From assembly GCA_002633005.1 (NCBI GenBank), contig NMRA01000046.1, forward strand, positions 1,060,596 to 1,124,595: a stretch of DNA of 64,000 bases. Direction: 5' to 3'. Position numbers and translations under genes: made by a program. Below, piece after piece: positions 1 through 12,293 of the stretch (the stretch's first letter is position 1; each line of letters starts with the position of its first letter). This stretch comes from Phoronis australis (lineage: Eukaryota > Phoronida > Phoronidae). The notes beneath the pieces are model-generated. The model was not told the DNA's origin and made no database searches. It worked only from the letters and a program-made list of their open reading frames with translations.

Positions 1-2813
1 AAGCATGTTTGTCTGAAAGCCCATACATTTTTTTACATTTTACCACTCTGTTAGGTCCCGTGATCACGTCTTTCATGAAAAATTTAGAAAAATGAGAATG
101 GTACTTTGATAGCAAAACAACACTGGTATCAAAACATGATCAAATTTTGTTTGATTTAAATGTTTAAGGACATCTCAAACCTTATTCACAAAAATTATCC
201 GTTGTTACAGTACACATATGTCTAACAAAATACCTTTTCTTCATTCTCGTGGAACTTCATATTCGAAATAATTAATGTTTTGCAAGAAAAAAAGATTTAG
301 CAGAACCATCTTGGATCTGCTCAAACCCGTGTGAAATGTTTAACTCAAATCAAATCAGCTCCGTATGTACTCTCAGTCCTGTCATTCACTAAGTTGCCAT
401 AATATTTGGTCAACGAGGTGTGCAAAACGTATTTGTGATCCTGAAGGAGTTGTGCATCTGCATGCATACGACTTGAGAACGAATGCTTGCCATGAACACA
501 GTGAGTTGTGAAAAAAGATAAATCCTCACCCAACCTCATGAATTTGATAAGTAATTTGACATTTTGCTGTTTCGATCTCATGCTCACAACGCACTCTAAC
601 CCGATTTCTGTTGTCCATTTCGTACTTGGTTTCATTTTAGTCTCCCGGCACATGGTATGTATAACAGTGAAATGTTGACCTACTTTTATTTAGGCCAACA
701 GTTAATCCTGCCTGTCACACTAGAGGCGTCACAAAAGTAAACATTTAGCAATTGTTAAGTATATTTCTCGTATTGCAAATTCAGTTGGCATTGCCAGTGA
801 ATGTTGAAAGAGCGAATATGGTTAAGGCATGTATAGGTTATAGAGACTGAAAACAAGTTTTCACTGAATTATTAACCAAGGACCTCGAGACTTTCATGTC
901 TCAAAACTTAATCGGCTTTTATTTTATTTCGGCAAATCAACTTAATTTGAATGTAGGAACTTGTATTCTCAAAAATGGCTGAGTGGATTTTTTTGAATCT
1001 CTCCAAACTTGATATTTAAATCTTGAATCTAAAAAATATACTTTTACCATTTTCGATATAAATGCCTAGTTTTTGTGTAATATAACAAATACGAATACGA
1101 CTGCTATTTTTTGCATACCCGGTAAATGCAATTGCATTTTGTGAGTTCATTTGTCATAGAAACCAAATTGAAAGACCAATAATTCCTAACAGTGTTTTTG
1201 AGGTAACTGGTGAAGTTTTCATTTAAAATCAACTGGGGGATATTTTGGTATGAATGTACCTTTCTCAAAAATTTAATTTTGTGTTTAAAACTAGCATTAA
1301 AATATTACATTAATAATTGCACATAAATACAAACTATCTATTACATGGAATGCATAGTTCACGCGATCTCGCTCTATGCTGCTCGATCTACAGACCTTAG
1401 TTGTGCCTCTATTTAGATTTGAGATGTTCTATTTTTCTTTCGCGGATGCGGAGGGAGGGTGCCTAGTTTAGTATTGGCCTTGGTGATGTCTTAACAGCCT
1501 GGGTCATGTTAGTCCGTCACCTTACTGTTTCTCCCTCCCGCTTCCACCTTGTATATACTTCTTCAGGCCTATCGTCGCCAAAATTAATGATGTCATTAAA
1601 AACTAAACTCTTCCTTGAGTAAACTAAATCATTTACCGAAAAATTTATGTTCGACTGTTATTTTACTACTAAATTTGTTGTGCGCTCTTGTGAGTCGGCT
1701 TCTGCACCATGAAATATTGTGTCACCTATTGGCCAATTTTTCTGATTCTTCAACCAGCTGTTTTTCTCTTCCACGGGGTTGTATGCATGTCATAACAATT
1801 GGAACTGGTTTCATTTCGTTACAAGTTTTTAGTATTTCAATGCCAGCAAACCTAATTTGCTGCGAAGCTGTCACCCATGTTGAGAGATATCTCAAAATTT
1901 CAGTTGGAAATAGCGCATCTTTGCCTCATGAGCTTATTGTTTTCAAAGTGATGAAATTCTTTTCTTTGTTACAAAAGGTGCTGAATTTCGCAAAAATGAC
2001 GTTTGTTAGATTGTTTCCTTTTTCACTTAAACAGATGTAATGGTCAACGTGAGTTTTGTTTTCCGGATTGTGCATGCACACCCGGTGGTCGTTAGCTCTA
2101 CATGTTGATGGAGCTCAACACACAGTAAGTTAGCTGTAAGTTGACCATAGTCTTCATACAGGTACATTTTTGATGTGACTTTTGTAAATGTATTACTATG
2201 TGTACAATGGCACTGTTTTTAAATGCTTCCTTATTTTTCACTTTAAAGAATACAGTTGCTTATTACAGTACATTATGTGAGGGCAGGGTCAAATATTCTG
2301 GAAAGGAAAAACGTTTTTACTCCCTAGGGAAAGAATCCCGTAACCACACACCCTGCCTACGATAAATCTGACACAATTTCTGATTGAAGCTTTAAAATAA
2401 AACGGTCTCTAGAAGAAATATTCCTGTCTGCTGTGATGAGCACCAATGTTCACTTGAAGGTTTCGCTATTTTCCTCTGCATTTCCCATGTACTTGCTGTT
2501 ATCCATGCTTAAGCACGGATAACGGCTAGTCTTTCTATAATCCCTGATCTTTTTGCTTTTAAAAATATATACTTAGTAACAAAGCCTGTTTTTTGATATT
2601 CGGCTTAGAATGAAGGCCACTAATTCAGGTTTGAGATAACCTTCAGATGAAATGTCAAAGAACAATTACAGTTTTCTGAATTATCATTTCATTTTAATTT
2701 TACACAACTTTTGGTACTGCATAACATTAATATGATTTTGAGGATACTTGGTAAAAGTGGCTGTTTTGTTCATGGAAGTAAAATTTGCTCATGTATGGGA
2801 GTTGGAGGTTAAA
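1..2813. other. Gene-poor AT-rich stretch
   Basis: I see no recognisable gene here beyond the uncertain minus-strand ORF at 345-653. An open frame at 1615-2040 opens with TTG and has no recognisable domain, so I treat it as chance. No transposon ends or tandem arrays stand out. Confidence 0.4.
345..653 (-). CDS. Unrecognised 102-codon ORF, possible gene or repeat fragment
   Basis: An ATG-started minus-strand frame of 102 codons. Its composition is balanced (several Cys, His and Tyr, no low complexity), which is less chance-like than most open frames nearby. I recognise no domain, signal peptide or membrane segment. It has no obvious splice partner on either side. It could be a fragment of a transposon-encoded protein, an exon, or chance. 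Confidence 0.2.
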   Translation of the reverse strand: MCRETKMKPSTKWTTEIGLECVVSMRSKQQNVKLLIKFMRLGEDLSFFTTHCVHGKHSFSSRMHADAQLLQDHKYVLHTSLTKYYGNLVNDRTESTYGADLI

Positions 2814-3298
2814 GCTCTTTCATGCTTACGTTGATGTGTTGATGTTTTGGTTGCGGTCAGTATGAACTTCGGTCCTGTATCGAAGTTAACAGTGCCAGTT
2901 AACTCTGCAGTAAACAGGGTAGTATTTAACAGCGAAGTGTTGACACTGCTGTGCGGTGTGAACAGGTCAACTTCAGTCTCATTGAAGATATCGCCAGGGA
3001 CCACTGTTATCGTCAACAATTAATAATTGCTTCTATTTTGCTCGAGTAATCACCAATCGAATTAGAAATAAGTTTTATGTCAATTAGCTCAAGTAAATGT
3101 TCTCAGATGGTTGCGTTAAAAAAGTCTTAGCGTCCTCGGGATGCGTGAGCATTACCTTGTGATTACTTCGATGACAACAGCGCCATCTACCGTTCACTTC
3201 GATGCCATTAACTCCTGAAGTTGCTGTGAACAAATCAATTAACTTCACAGTTTACATTGACACTCCATCCATACTGGAGTTAGTTAGTATGAAAAGGA
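2814..3298. repeat. ~490-bp dispersed repeat, copy A
   Basis: This segment aligns by eye along its length with 5074-5567. Shared blocks include TGCGGTCAGTATGAAC, CCACTGTTATCGTCA, AAGTTTTATGT and TTAACTTCACAGTTTACATT. The left end reads CTTTCATGCTTACGTTGATG and the right end GTTAGTATGAAAAGGAC, so the termini are imperfect inverted repeats of each other. That shape suits a non-autonomous DNA element (MITE). No coding capacity is apparent. Confidence 0.65.
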
Positions 3299-3390
3299 CT
3301 GTCTGCAATTTGCTGTTGATTCCGGTAGTAGACACTTATAGAAATCTGTATAGAAATCTGGATAACCATTTTTTCCACTGAATACCTCCC

Positions 3391-4435
3391 TGGGCTCGGT
3401 CTCCAATCTCCGTACTCAGACTCGAATCATGCTCAAACTCACACTTCATACTCAACTCGAGTACAGACTCAGCTTTGGTGTATTCAATGTCATACTCGAA
3501 AAATCTGTTCTCGAAATTTCGAGCATGTACTCAATTTTGGAGTGTACTCGAACTGAAGTGTATCTCATCTATATTTCGAGTACGATTTTGAGTAAAAATT
3601 CGGAGTCTATGCTCAAATTTCAAGTTTGGTATGGCAGTGTGCTTGAAATCGTACTCGAAAGTAAATACGAGCCAGAGAATAAAATATCGAAAGGGAACCA
3701 AGAAACACAGCAAATCTAAAAAATAAGTCCTCTTACCGTATCTCAGCACTTCAATTTCAGTTCAGAAATAATAGTTTTCATCTTAAATCTTCTTATTCTT
3801 CACCTTATTAACCCGCCGTATCACTGTATTTTATGGCCGCCCGTACCTCTACAATTCCTGGCAACAGGCGCATTGTAATCCCTTGTCGGCGAGTCATAAC
3901 AAGCGTCGAAAGCAGTTGTGGGAAAAGTCGTGTGAGAAGTTTGTGCTGCCCTTATTTCGGTATGTGTGCCTACGTTTTGTAGGGTTTCCAAAAGACGAGG
4001 AGGGGATGGAAGTTAAAAACAGTTCGCTTCCCTGTCAGGTACATTTCTCATCATAACTTNCTTGTCTAATAAAGACAGTCCTCATCTTGCTACTGCCAGT
4101 TGCTTTACTAGTGTAATTGAGTGTTCCACACTTAGTTACTGAATACAACCATCTCACTGACGGACCGAGACTGTCCACAACACAACACAACGCTGCTACT
4201 AAGTCGAGTTACTCTCCACTATTCTACTACAGCGGCTTTGCGTGATTTTGCACTTCACATCATAAAGAGTTCCATAGCAACTCGAGTATGAGTGTCAGAT
4301 TTGAGTACGTTTGGAGTCTACTCGAAATAAGACATTAGATACGCTTTTTTGAGTACGACTTCAGTGAGCACGATTTTGAGTATGAAATCTCGAGTATGAG
4401 TATGAGTCTGAGGACGGAGATTGGAGACCGGGCCC
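3391..4435. mobile_element. Inverted-repeat DNA element with CTCGAGTA-type subterminal repeats
   Basis: The left end GGGCTCGGTCTCCAATCTCC is mirrored at the right end by GGAGATTGGAGACCGGGCC. The inverted similarity runs inward through many short CTCGA/ACTCGAAA words, which are clustered in the first ~300 bp and the last ~150 bp. The interior (about 3780-4260) is unlike the ends. It includes a THAP-reminiscent stretch around 3900-4010 (a Trp-rich, FPKDEE-like frame) with stops, too weak to call. There is one ambiguous base at 4060. The target duplication is unclear. Probably a foldback or non-autonomous cut-and-paste element. Confidence 0.6.
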
Positions 4436-5073
4436 TGGTCGACTATTGCCCCAATTTCTATAACGGACCGTTGCAGTTTGATTACTGGGTAGGGAATTTA
4501 TTTGTCATGCCTTTTCCCCTTCTGAAGGTTGAAGGGTTGAAATTGGACTTATCCTCCATTGTTGTTTCTTGGATCTATTCCAGGTATTACTGTTCTTGCA
4601 TTACAGCCTAAGACACAGGTGTCAGCACTGTAGTGTTGGTATCCTCTACTAGCGTTAGCAAACTGTGAATGAACTCATATGTGACTGTGCCAAAAAGTAA
4701 CAGCTTGCTTCAGTAATCAAGAGGTTTTCCTCAAAGATTTATTTCTGTGAAACTTTTTGGTAGGTGTGAGTAGGGGGGCGGTGTACCGGTAGTCGGTTTG
4801 ATTATAGAACAGTCTACAGAGATACTTATATTAAGAATTCTAAATGGCAATACAACTGTTTCAACACGTGGTGGAAAATTTAACTGCCTAAAATCATAAC
4901 ATGGGCAATATAATCGACCTATCAAATGTAAGAAGTAGAAAGGAAATGACCAGTAGGAAGAATGAAATGAGAAGGCAAATGGGATCAAGTAAAATGGTCA
5001 GCAGAAGGATATAATGCCTCCCCCTGAGTGGTCCGTGGCTGGATAATGGCAGTACAGCTGCTTTAGCATTGAA

Positions 5074-5567
5074 GGCCTTTCATACTAACATCGAGGCGTC
5101 CATGTTTTGGGGAGTTGCGGTCAGTATGAACGGTTAACTTAGTCCTGGATCAAAGTTAACAGCGCCAGTTGATTTTGCAGTAAACTGGTGGATTTAACAT
5201 CAGAACGTTGACGCTGCGATTCAGTATGAATGGTCAACTTTGGTCCCATCGAAGTTATCGGCAGGTGCCACTGTTATCGTCAGCAATACAGGGTAGTGTC
5301 ATCGCTAATTGTTGCTTATATTTTGCTCGAATATTCAGTCGATTTAAAGTAAGTTTTATGTTGATTGGCACATGTAAATGTTCCCAAATTGTTACATGAA
5401 AAAAACCTTAGCGTGCAGTGCTACCTTGCGATTACTTTGATGACAACAGTGTCCCCTTCCGTTTACTTGGATGTCCATTAACTCCTGAAGTTGGTTTGGT
5501 TAACTTCACAGTTTACATTGACGATCTGCTCAGACTGGAGTAATCAGTAAAAAAGTGCCTTTAGATT
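5074..5567. repeat. ~490-bp dispersed repeat, copy B
   Basis: Second copy of the family at 2814-3298, in the same orientation. It begins GGCCTTTCATACTAACATCG. It has diverged from copy A by many substitutions and small indels, so the copies are old. Confidence 0.65.
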
Positions 5568-5651
5568 TTGTCCCGACTTTTTCACGGTGGGAACATATTT
5601 TAAATCAGGTGATGAGCTGCGTACCAAGTTGTCACTTTTCTCACTTGACTG

Positions 5652-5708
5652 AACTAACATGCCACTGTCCTAACATGCCACTGTCCTAACATGCCACTGT
5701 CCTAACTT
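5652..5708. repeat. 16-bp tandem repeat, about 3.5 copies
   Basis: The unit CCTAACATGCCACTGT is repeated head to tail, nearly perfectly. Confidence 0.85.
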
Positions 5709-6049
5709 TAAAGTTTCGTTGTACTAAACACGAGATGTCACTACACTGTATCACAATATGGATCTGACCACAAATTGCCACTTCTAGTCTTATTTTGAGA
5801 TATTTTTAAGTATAAAATTGTACATTGAACAGTGTGTAGACAGAAATAGCAAGTGATGAGCAGTGAGTAGACAGAAGTAATAGCAACGTTGAGAGTGCGC
5901 GAAATGAACTCTTCCCATGTGTAAAGTGGGGAGATAATTTAGGACGGTGGTGCAATATAGTGCAGACCAAGCCTCTCAGATTGGGCTTGGGTAATCGGAC
6001 CAACTAAATTATAAAATTTTGCACAAAAACTGAAAAAAGGCTTTGAAAA

Positions 6050-7920
6050 ATAGATTCACCCAGATCAGATGGTCGATTTATTGGTGAAAATGCCGGAACT
6101 CTTTATGACATTTTGCATTATACGGATTCAAGAAAACTTCCGGGTATTGCAACAGTGGTTGATTTTGAAAAAGCATTTGATTTACTATCCTGGAGTTTCG
6201 TGTTTGAGTTTGGAGATATTTTTTGTGAAAGGATAAAAATGTTAGTTAAAACTCACAACTTTGCTTCATTCAAACTGGCATTGCCTCTGGCTTTTTCAAA
6301 GTTGAAGGGGAGTGTAAACAATCTCACCTTATTTGGTTATGCTATGCTGAAAGTTTGAGCTACATGTTCAGCAATAATGAAGTAAAGGGAATTGACTGTG
6401 GAACTCTGGGTAAAAGCTTTACCGTATACAAAAGGTACTGGACCTTCTAAACCAATTTGCTAAGTATTCTTGTCTTAAACCTCATATTGAAAAAACCAAG
6501 TACATATGGATTGCTGGATCCTTTTTGGAAGGACGTGTTTGTTTTAACATCTGAGTTTGGTGTGACATTAAACAAGGTCAAAAAAGGGGATAGAATACTG
6601 TCCCTTCCTTTATTACATAACACAAAGGTTCATATTGAAAGAAAACCAATATTTTATCCTACTTTGAATGAAAAAGGTGCGAGATTCTTGTATGATTTAT
6701 TTGAAGAAGACCAGCTCACAACCTTTTTGCATGCAAACTTGGTTTCAGACCTTTTTGCACTCTGTTGTAGATTGAAAAATTGCTTGAAATCAACTTTCAA
6801 GAGTATAACGTTTTCAAGTGCATCTGTGTCACAACCAGTTATCGCATAACTTTGATAAATTTTGGTGGAAAATTCGAAAGGTACTCGCAATAGGTATATG
6901 TGACATTTTTCTGACAACTTTGTTTCAAAAACCGAAATGATTAGAAAATTGTGAAATACTTTTGGTTTTGCAAGGTCAATGACCGAAGGAAATTTGTGTT
7001 TCCAAACTTCACTGGACTTTTGTGTACTTCAAATGTTGGAGTCAGATGGATACAAATGAGAAATTACACAGAATTTTAGCAACTTCCCTAATAACTTTTT
7101 AATGCAAATTGGTATTTCTCCAACTGTCTGATGTTCCTTTTGTAGAATGAACCTGGGGCCCGTTCCTACAAAATTGACTTATCCAAGACAAATCATAAAT
7201 TTTAGTAAATTTTAAGATAAAACTTAAATTTGTCTCGGGGCAGTTTTAAGATAGAGATCCTAAGTTTGAAATAAGTGTTTGATTTAAGTTTTGTCTTAAT
7301 CCTAACAATATTACCGGATATGGAAGTTTCAAAGTATGGAAGATAAGACAAATCTTGGACTTAAGTCAAAAATGAACTTAAAAATTCATTTTTGACTTAA
7401 AAGTCAGTTTCTTGGAACAGGCCCCTGAAAGTTTAGAACAATTATTTTGGGATTGCACCTCTGTTAACTCTCTTTGGGAAAGAATAGCTGAATATTATAT
7501 AATGCAAAAGCTGGATATGTCTATATAGATTTTCAAACTGTTTTATTTGGTAAAACTAGAAAAGCAAAATGAATATTGTTGTTCAAAAAACATATACTCA
7601 GTAGAAAGCTGAAAGTAGAGCGTACATCTGTAACACTGTTCAAAAAAAGAATTAGCAATTTACTTCACATTCAAAAAATTTAATTATTAATAAAAATGGA
7701 TTAGACAACCTATTTTCTGAAGATGATCTTGTTTTTTACGCTTTAAAACGAGATGCAGATGAGAAAAGTACACTTGTTTTTTGTTTATGAAGTTGAGTTT
7801 TCAGTGAAATGTGTTTTTGCGCGCCTGTGTGTGTGTTTGTGTCATTGGGGATTTCTGTCTTTGTACTCTGTTATTTTGAACTTTGTCCTTTTATTTTTGC
7901 AATAAATGTTTAAAAAAACT
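6050..7920 (+). pseudogene. 5'-truncated, decayed LINE reverse transcriptase (L1/Tx1-like)
   Basis: Non-LTR retrotransposon remnant. Around 6075-6210 a frame reads GRFIGEN, then PGIATVVDFEKAFDLLSW. This is the reverse transcriptase palm motif A region (DFEKAFD) as found in L1/Tx1-like elements. Further on, near 6480-6520, is a frame reading KPHIEKTKYIWI, matching the region after the catalytic core. Near 7430-7500 a frame reads ESLEQLFWDCTSVNSLW, the usual C-terminal zinc-knuckle-like Cys region. Stops and frameshifts separate these blocks, and no intact catalytic YxDD box was found. The body ends near an A-rich tail after AATAAATG at about 7900. A MITE interrupts it at 7156-7423. The clade is inferred from motif wording only. 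Confidence 0.75.
7156..7423. mobile_element. MITE inserted in the LINE, GGGGCC family, copy 1
   Basis: The element opens GGGGCCCGTTCCTAC and closes CTTGGAACAGGCCCC, an inverted terminal repeat. The flanks show CCTG at 7152-7155 and again at 7424-7427, a likely target duplication. The interior is rich in AAGTTTAAGTCAAA-type words that also pair across the element. A relative lies at 23627-23858. Confidence 0.7.
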
Positions 7921-7995
7921 ATCTGGTCCTCTTCAACCTTTTCGAGTGTACTAACTTTAATACCATAATAAATTTAATCCAGTCTNCCCAAACCA

Positions 7996-8026
7996 TCGAC
8001 GCGTCGACGTTAGTATGAAAGGCCCT
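7996..8026. repeat. Solo end of the ~490-bp repeat family
   Basis: ACGTTAGTATGAAAGGCCCT matches the inverted terminus of the repeats at 2814-3298 and 5074-5567. The rest of the unit is missing. The adjacent ambiguous base at 7986 leaves open an assembly seam. Confidence 0.5.
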
Positions 8027-8904
8027 AAAATCACCTTTTGCATTGGGACTAAAATTTTTGTGGTCAAGAAAGAATGTTAGTCCACTGTTCTATCTGTAAT
8101 GCAAAAGGCAATTATGTGTGGCCTTACAAAACAGAGTGGAAGGAAACCATAAAAAATGCAAATAAACATGGTAATGGACTGTCTCACTATTGTCAAATCT
8201 ATATATTCCATGGCTAATGAGGCAAGGCCAATTAACAGGTTCTGACAGTAAGCTGATGACAGAATTTTGATACCTTTTTCATATCTTCAAGTCAGCACAT
8301 GGCATTCCATCAGTGAGGTCATGTCTGTCAACTTGACCAGTGTGGACTATTTCTTTTCAATGATATTGCAGTCTGAAGCAGTCGAACAGACTCCCTAAAT
8401 CAAATTCCCTCCCTTGATCAGGTCCCCAGGGCTGGGATTTCGAGACAATATATAATGTGCTCGCATTCTGAGAATCAGTTGATGCTCGTTATTCAGTGGA
8501 GAAAACTGGTTTTCAAAATTGCCGCAATTTCTGTAAAGAAGACAGATATTCTGTTTTAACGATGCTATGTCTCATTAAAACCGTAAATATTTAAATTTGT
8601 AGCAAGTAGTGAGTGCCACCTGACTTCCTGGAGAACTGTGTGTACAAGTATAATCAGGAAAAGAAGGAATTAATGTTTATAGAAAACACCACAACTGATC
8701 AACTTAAAAACCTTCATAAACAAATGAAAAACCACAGTAATGCCAAATATTAGGCAATAGTTCTTTGATAGTGAAATAAGCAAATAACAAAACTGTACCT
8801 TGTTTCATTTTGGTTAACGGCACTAAAAGTATTTATACCACAATATCAGCCTTGAATGGCCAATACAACCCTGTAATAACCCATTTAGTTATCTCACTGG
8901 TGAG
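8027..8904. other. No gene seen
   Basis: AT-rich sequence without coding signal. It contains one short dispersed repeat (8430-8515). Confidence 0.4.
8430..8515 (-). repeat. Short dispersed repeat, copy 1
   Basis: Its reverse complement (AACCAGTTTTCTCCACTGAA, then a CATCAACTG...TTCTC stretch) matches 24922-24985. No coding content. Confidence 0.55.
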
Positions 8905-8998
8905 ATAACATTTTGCCGGAACCGAGGTCGGTTTCGAACATGGTCCGCAAGAGTTTTGGGTTGTCGACTTTGCCACTGCACCACTCAGTGGCTGACAT
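8905..8998 (-). repeat. tRNA-derived SINE-like sequence
   Basis: Read on the minus strand, an A-box-like TGGTGCAGTGG (8973-8983) is followed 32 bases later by a B-box-like TGTTCGAAACC (8930-8940). The layout is that of a tRNA-derived RNA polymerase III promoter. I could not fold a proper cloverleaf with an acceptor stem, so this is a SINE head or tRNA pseudogene rather than a tRNA gene. Confidence 0.55.
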
Positions 8999-10480
8999 CA
9001 TCGAACGTGAAAATAGAATACTTAAATGAACACACGCAACAATCGCATGTTCAACTAAGGGTAGTGTACCGACATTTATACGCAACGAAAATAAGACAAA
9101 TAATTTCTTTAAAAACGATATTTCAATTCAGTGAAATTTATCTCTCATTTTCTCTCACTTGTAAATCACGGATCTCCAATTTGAATGCTGGTATCCTGTC
9201 GTCGAGATCCTTCGACTTGAACATTATACTCAGTTACCAGTGGTAACTTACTTTAGCAGACGATACTTTCTCAGTCGAAGCTTAGCGTGATAAAATGTGT
9301 AGTAAGCTGGAATAGTTGCTAAACCTTAATTTATAGATTCACTTTCTTTTCATTTTGTTAAAATTTTCAGTAAAAGCATTATTTGACAAAAATAGATCGG
9401 TTTTTCTAAAAGGTCATGACCTCCAACCCCGGGCCTCTGACATAGAAAGTAGTTACAAGGCCGAGGCGAGTCGAGAAAAGTAGATCAATTCATTGCAGTG
9501 TTTCTCGTTCAGTCATGGATTTTGGAGAATTATCGCCTTCGTGGCTCACGCCCCTCTCCAAATGGTGACCAGGTCTTTGGTGGACAGGCGTGCAGCACCA
9601 CCTACAAATCGCATGTAATGCGGACGGGTGTTTTCAACGTACTTGCATAAACTGTGTTTTAACACCTAGTAAATTTCCACTGTTGTGTGGTGGGATGTAC
9701 CAGTGCCTTGCGAAAAAAGGCAAACCGTTAGAAATATCAGTTGATGAGCAAGGACGCCCTTTTCCACATGTTTCCATCTGCGAAGATGTATCTGCGACAA
9801 AGCCAATGGCTGTGACTGATAAAGCGGGAGAATTTCGATCCCAGATGGTGTCAGAAAACTAAAATTAATTTAACTTCAACTAATCAAACAATAGTAAAGG
9901 CTGACCATGGATTTTATTCTTCTGGTTTTATATGTTTATGATCTGTTATGTAGGAATTGAATTTCTGTCCACCAAATCTGACTCGGAAGTCATTTTCGTG
10001 CTCTCATTACTCTAGAGAGCGCCAATATGAAAAGTCCCCTATTTCGGAATATTGTTTTCTTAAAAGTGGGATTTTGCTGTAGTGTTTCCATTGGTCACAT
10101 GGTTGAAATTCTTGCTTTTAACATATCTCGACATATGTAGAATTCAAAAAAACCTTTTCTCACATGACCTGGAACGTGATACGACACAACTGGTTAATAA
10201 CACCAAGTACGTATTTTTTTTTTGATATTTCATGGGCGAATCGCAAAGAAGTGCAAAGTAGAAATTCATATGCTTTACATTTTATCGTCTGCAAAACACT
10301 GATACCAGCCATCAAGCCTCGGGATTTCGACGAAATTTCCTAGAGGTTTTGCCCGTGTCATAAACCTGAGACAAGTGTAGGATTTGTTTTCTCACATGAA
10401 CGATATTTTTTTGCCGAAAAACTCGTGTTGGATTCTCTATCTATAGATTTCCTTTTATGCCTAATAAATGGTGTCTGAAT
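8999..10480. other. No gene seen
   Basis: A frame of 90 codons at 9590-9862 has no recognised domain. Near 9515 a short ATG frame runs into a possible donor, but its phase does not fit the exon at 12082. I make no gene call. Confidence 0.4.
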
Positions 10481-10580
10481 ATTTGTTAGAATTGACAATA
10501 TTTGTTAGAATTGACAATATTTGTTAGAATTGACAATATTTGTTAGAATTGACAATATTTGTTAGAATTGACAATATTTG
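10481..10580. repeat. 19-bp minisatellite, about 5 copies
   Basis: The unit ATTTGTTAGAATTGACAAT is repeated at exactly 19-bp spacing with no visible changes, so the array is young. Confidence 0.9.
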
Positions 10581-12081
10581 TGTGGGTTATATTGTGTATG
10601 GATAAAACCCGAGGTGGTTCGAAGAGAAAAATACTTGTGTTCGGTATGATGTATTAAAGGCTACTGGTGTGAACCTATTCGACCAATCAGAATGTGCGCC
10701 AAATACAAAACTAACCAATGGGGAAGATTAGCTTGGGCTGGGATGTTTTTAAATACATGTCAAGAAATAACAATAATAACTTTAAATTGAACATGTACAG
10801 GAAATACCTAAGCTAATAAATCATGAAAACCTTTCATAAACACATTCCAATAGTTTGAACTTGGCTTGATCTTATTTTAAGTAATTAAACACGTTTTTCC
10901 AATATTCTTTAACCAAATCAAGTAATTAAACATGTTTTTTCAATATTCTTTTTATCATATATGAGATAGTATTATGGAATATGTAATACTTTGTAACACA
11001 TTATGCAAAAATGATATTTTGTTACAAGTTGAGTTGTCTTTAGTCCAATCAGTCATCTGCCAATTGGCTAGCTTATGTCCATCTAGGACAAATAGCTGCT
11101 TTAAAAATTTGCGAATAATGATTAATGTGGTAGTGGTACTTATATAACATTTTATTCCCTATTTTTCTGAAGTGAAATACAGATTGTGATACTGGTGGCC
11201 ACATACTCGTGCTTTCATGCTTTGCTCATGTGTTTATGTCCTAGTACCAGATTAGACATGGTTGGATACACCTCGTTGAGCACTAGTTGCAGGTTTACAC
11301 ACCATTTAATGTTGATTGCTGTTAAATGGTTGACTTGTGTCTGGAGGCATGTGAGGCTCTCAGCCTCGTCCCCAAGCCACTAGATGGCACTGATCGGTTT
11401 AGCCATTTGAGGCTTTGGTTATGTGAATTACTTTCTCGGTGCGCAATGATTGGCTGCTTCCTCAAGTCATTAAAACAAAGACACATTTTATTTATTTTCA
11501 CAGGCGTTGTTGCTGCCATTCATGACGCAGAAGGCATTGTTTTGGTTATTGTTTGAAATAAAGGTTGTTTTTATTAATAGTATAGAAATTAATCTATTTT
11601 CGAATCAAAGTATATCAATATACCTTTAGTTTACATTATTATATTATATTTAAGAAAATTTCGAAGTTCGTATAACTTTATATGACTCGTGTTATTCCGG
11701 CAATGTCCGTAAAAATGTGTCAGAATTCCAACACATGTCATTTCCTATAACCAAGCCTCAAATGGCGATCTGCGTAATCTTGAAGCTTGGGATGAGGCTG
11801 GTGAAGCTCTTAGGTGTGCTGATTGACTAAACAGAAGACTGTCACTGTGAATACATTTGATGGCAATGTGCAATAAATTTTTTGGACAAGATCTACTTGC
11901 CTTTGATTGTGTTCTCTGAAGTTCACTTCCAGCATTTATTTAAGACTCCATTGAGCTATCTGGTTATGAAAACAATGGAGTGTGGTCATAAAATGAAATT
12001 CATTTGTCTGATTATTCCTAAAACTGCTCTGGTTGTGCTGCATCGTAGATACCGAATCACTAATGGGATGTTCCTTTACAG
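10581..12081. other. No gene seen upstream of the first putative TMC exon
   Basis: Short open frames here lack domain signatures. A CTCF-like word lies at 11377-11391. The last bases before 12082 (TTCCTTTACAG) form a splice acceptor. Confidence 0.4.
11377..11391 (+). promoter_or_regulatory. CTCF-core-like motif
   Basis: CCACTAGATGGCACT fits every position of the commonly used CTCF core CCASYAGRKGGCRSY. Weaker relatives occur elsewhere in the window, for example near 18360, 21605 and 35115. Motif match only; occupancy is unknown. Confidence 0.3.
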
Positions 12082-12293
12082 ATGTGTCCATTGGTGATGG
12101 ATCTTTGTCAGGGTCATCACGCAGACAGGCTAGTGAGCTCATCAAGCAATTACCCAGTCATCAACCTGAGATGGCACTGCTGTGTCGTGGACGTAGTTAT
12201 CAGGACAAGTCTTCAACCAGTGCGTCTACATTACAGCGTAACAGGTCCACGCAAAGAAAGAGAACAAAGAAGCAAAAAACTGAATTTGATGAG
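12082..12293 (+). CDS. Putative upstream TMC exon (alternative N-terminal segment)
   Basis: The exon follows TTCCTTTACAG and ends before GTTTGT. In the frame that stays open it enters in phase 1 and leaves in phase 0. The product is Ser- and Arg/Lys-rich and contains SELIKQLPSHQPEMALLCRG. This resembles the ELI..LPS..R motif in the cytoplasmic N terminus of TMC proteins. A similar motif (MELIRHLSAHQQ) sits at the end of the exon at 22512-23227. Its exit phase suits the exon at 15500. The exon before it was not found. Likely an alternative 5' part of the TMC gene; it could also be the relic of a neighbouring TMC copy. Confidence 0.5.

Noticed and set aside
1615-2040. 141-codon plus-strand frame
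   Set aside because: Opens with TTG, has no domain and no splice context.
3900-4010. THAP-like fragment (RRKQLWEKSCEKF, FPKDEE)
   Set aside because: Stops and missing zinc ligands; too weak to call.
8905-8998. Functional tRNA gene on the minus strand
   Set aside because: A and B boxes are present but no acceptor stem or cloverleaf could be drawn; kept as SINE-like only.
9515-9565. Short ATG frame with a possible donor as first exon for 12082
   Set aside because: Its phase (2) does not match the phase 1 entry at 12082.
9590-9862. 90-codon frame with a KKGKPLEIS block reminiscent of the family at 57137
   Set aside because: Only a few residues agree and the surrounding motif is missing.
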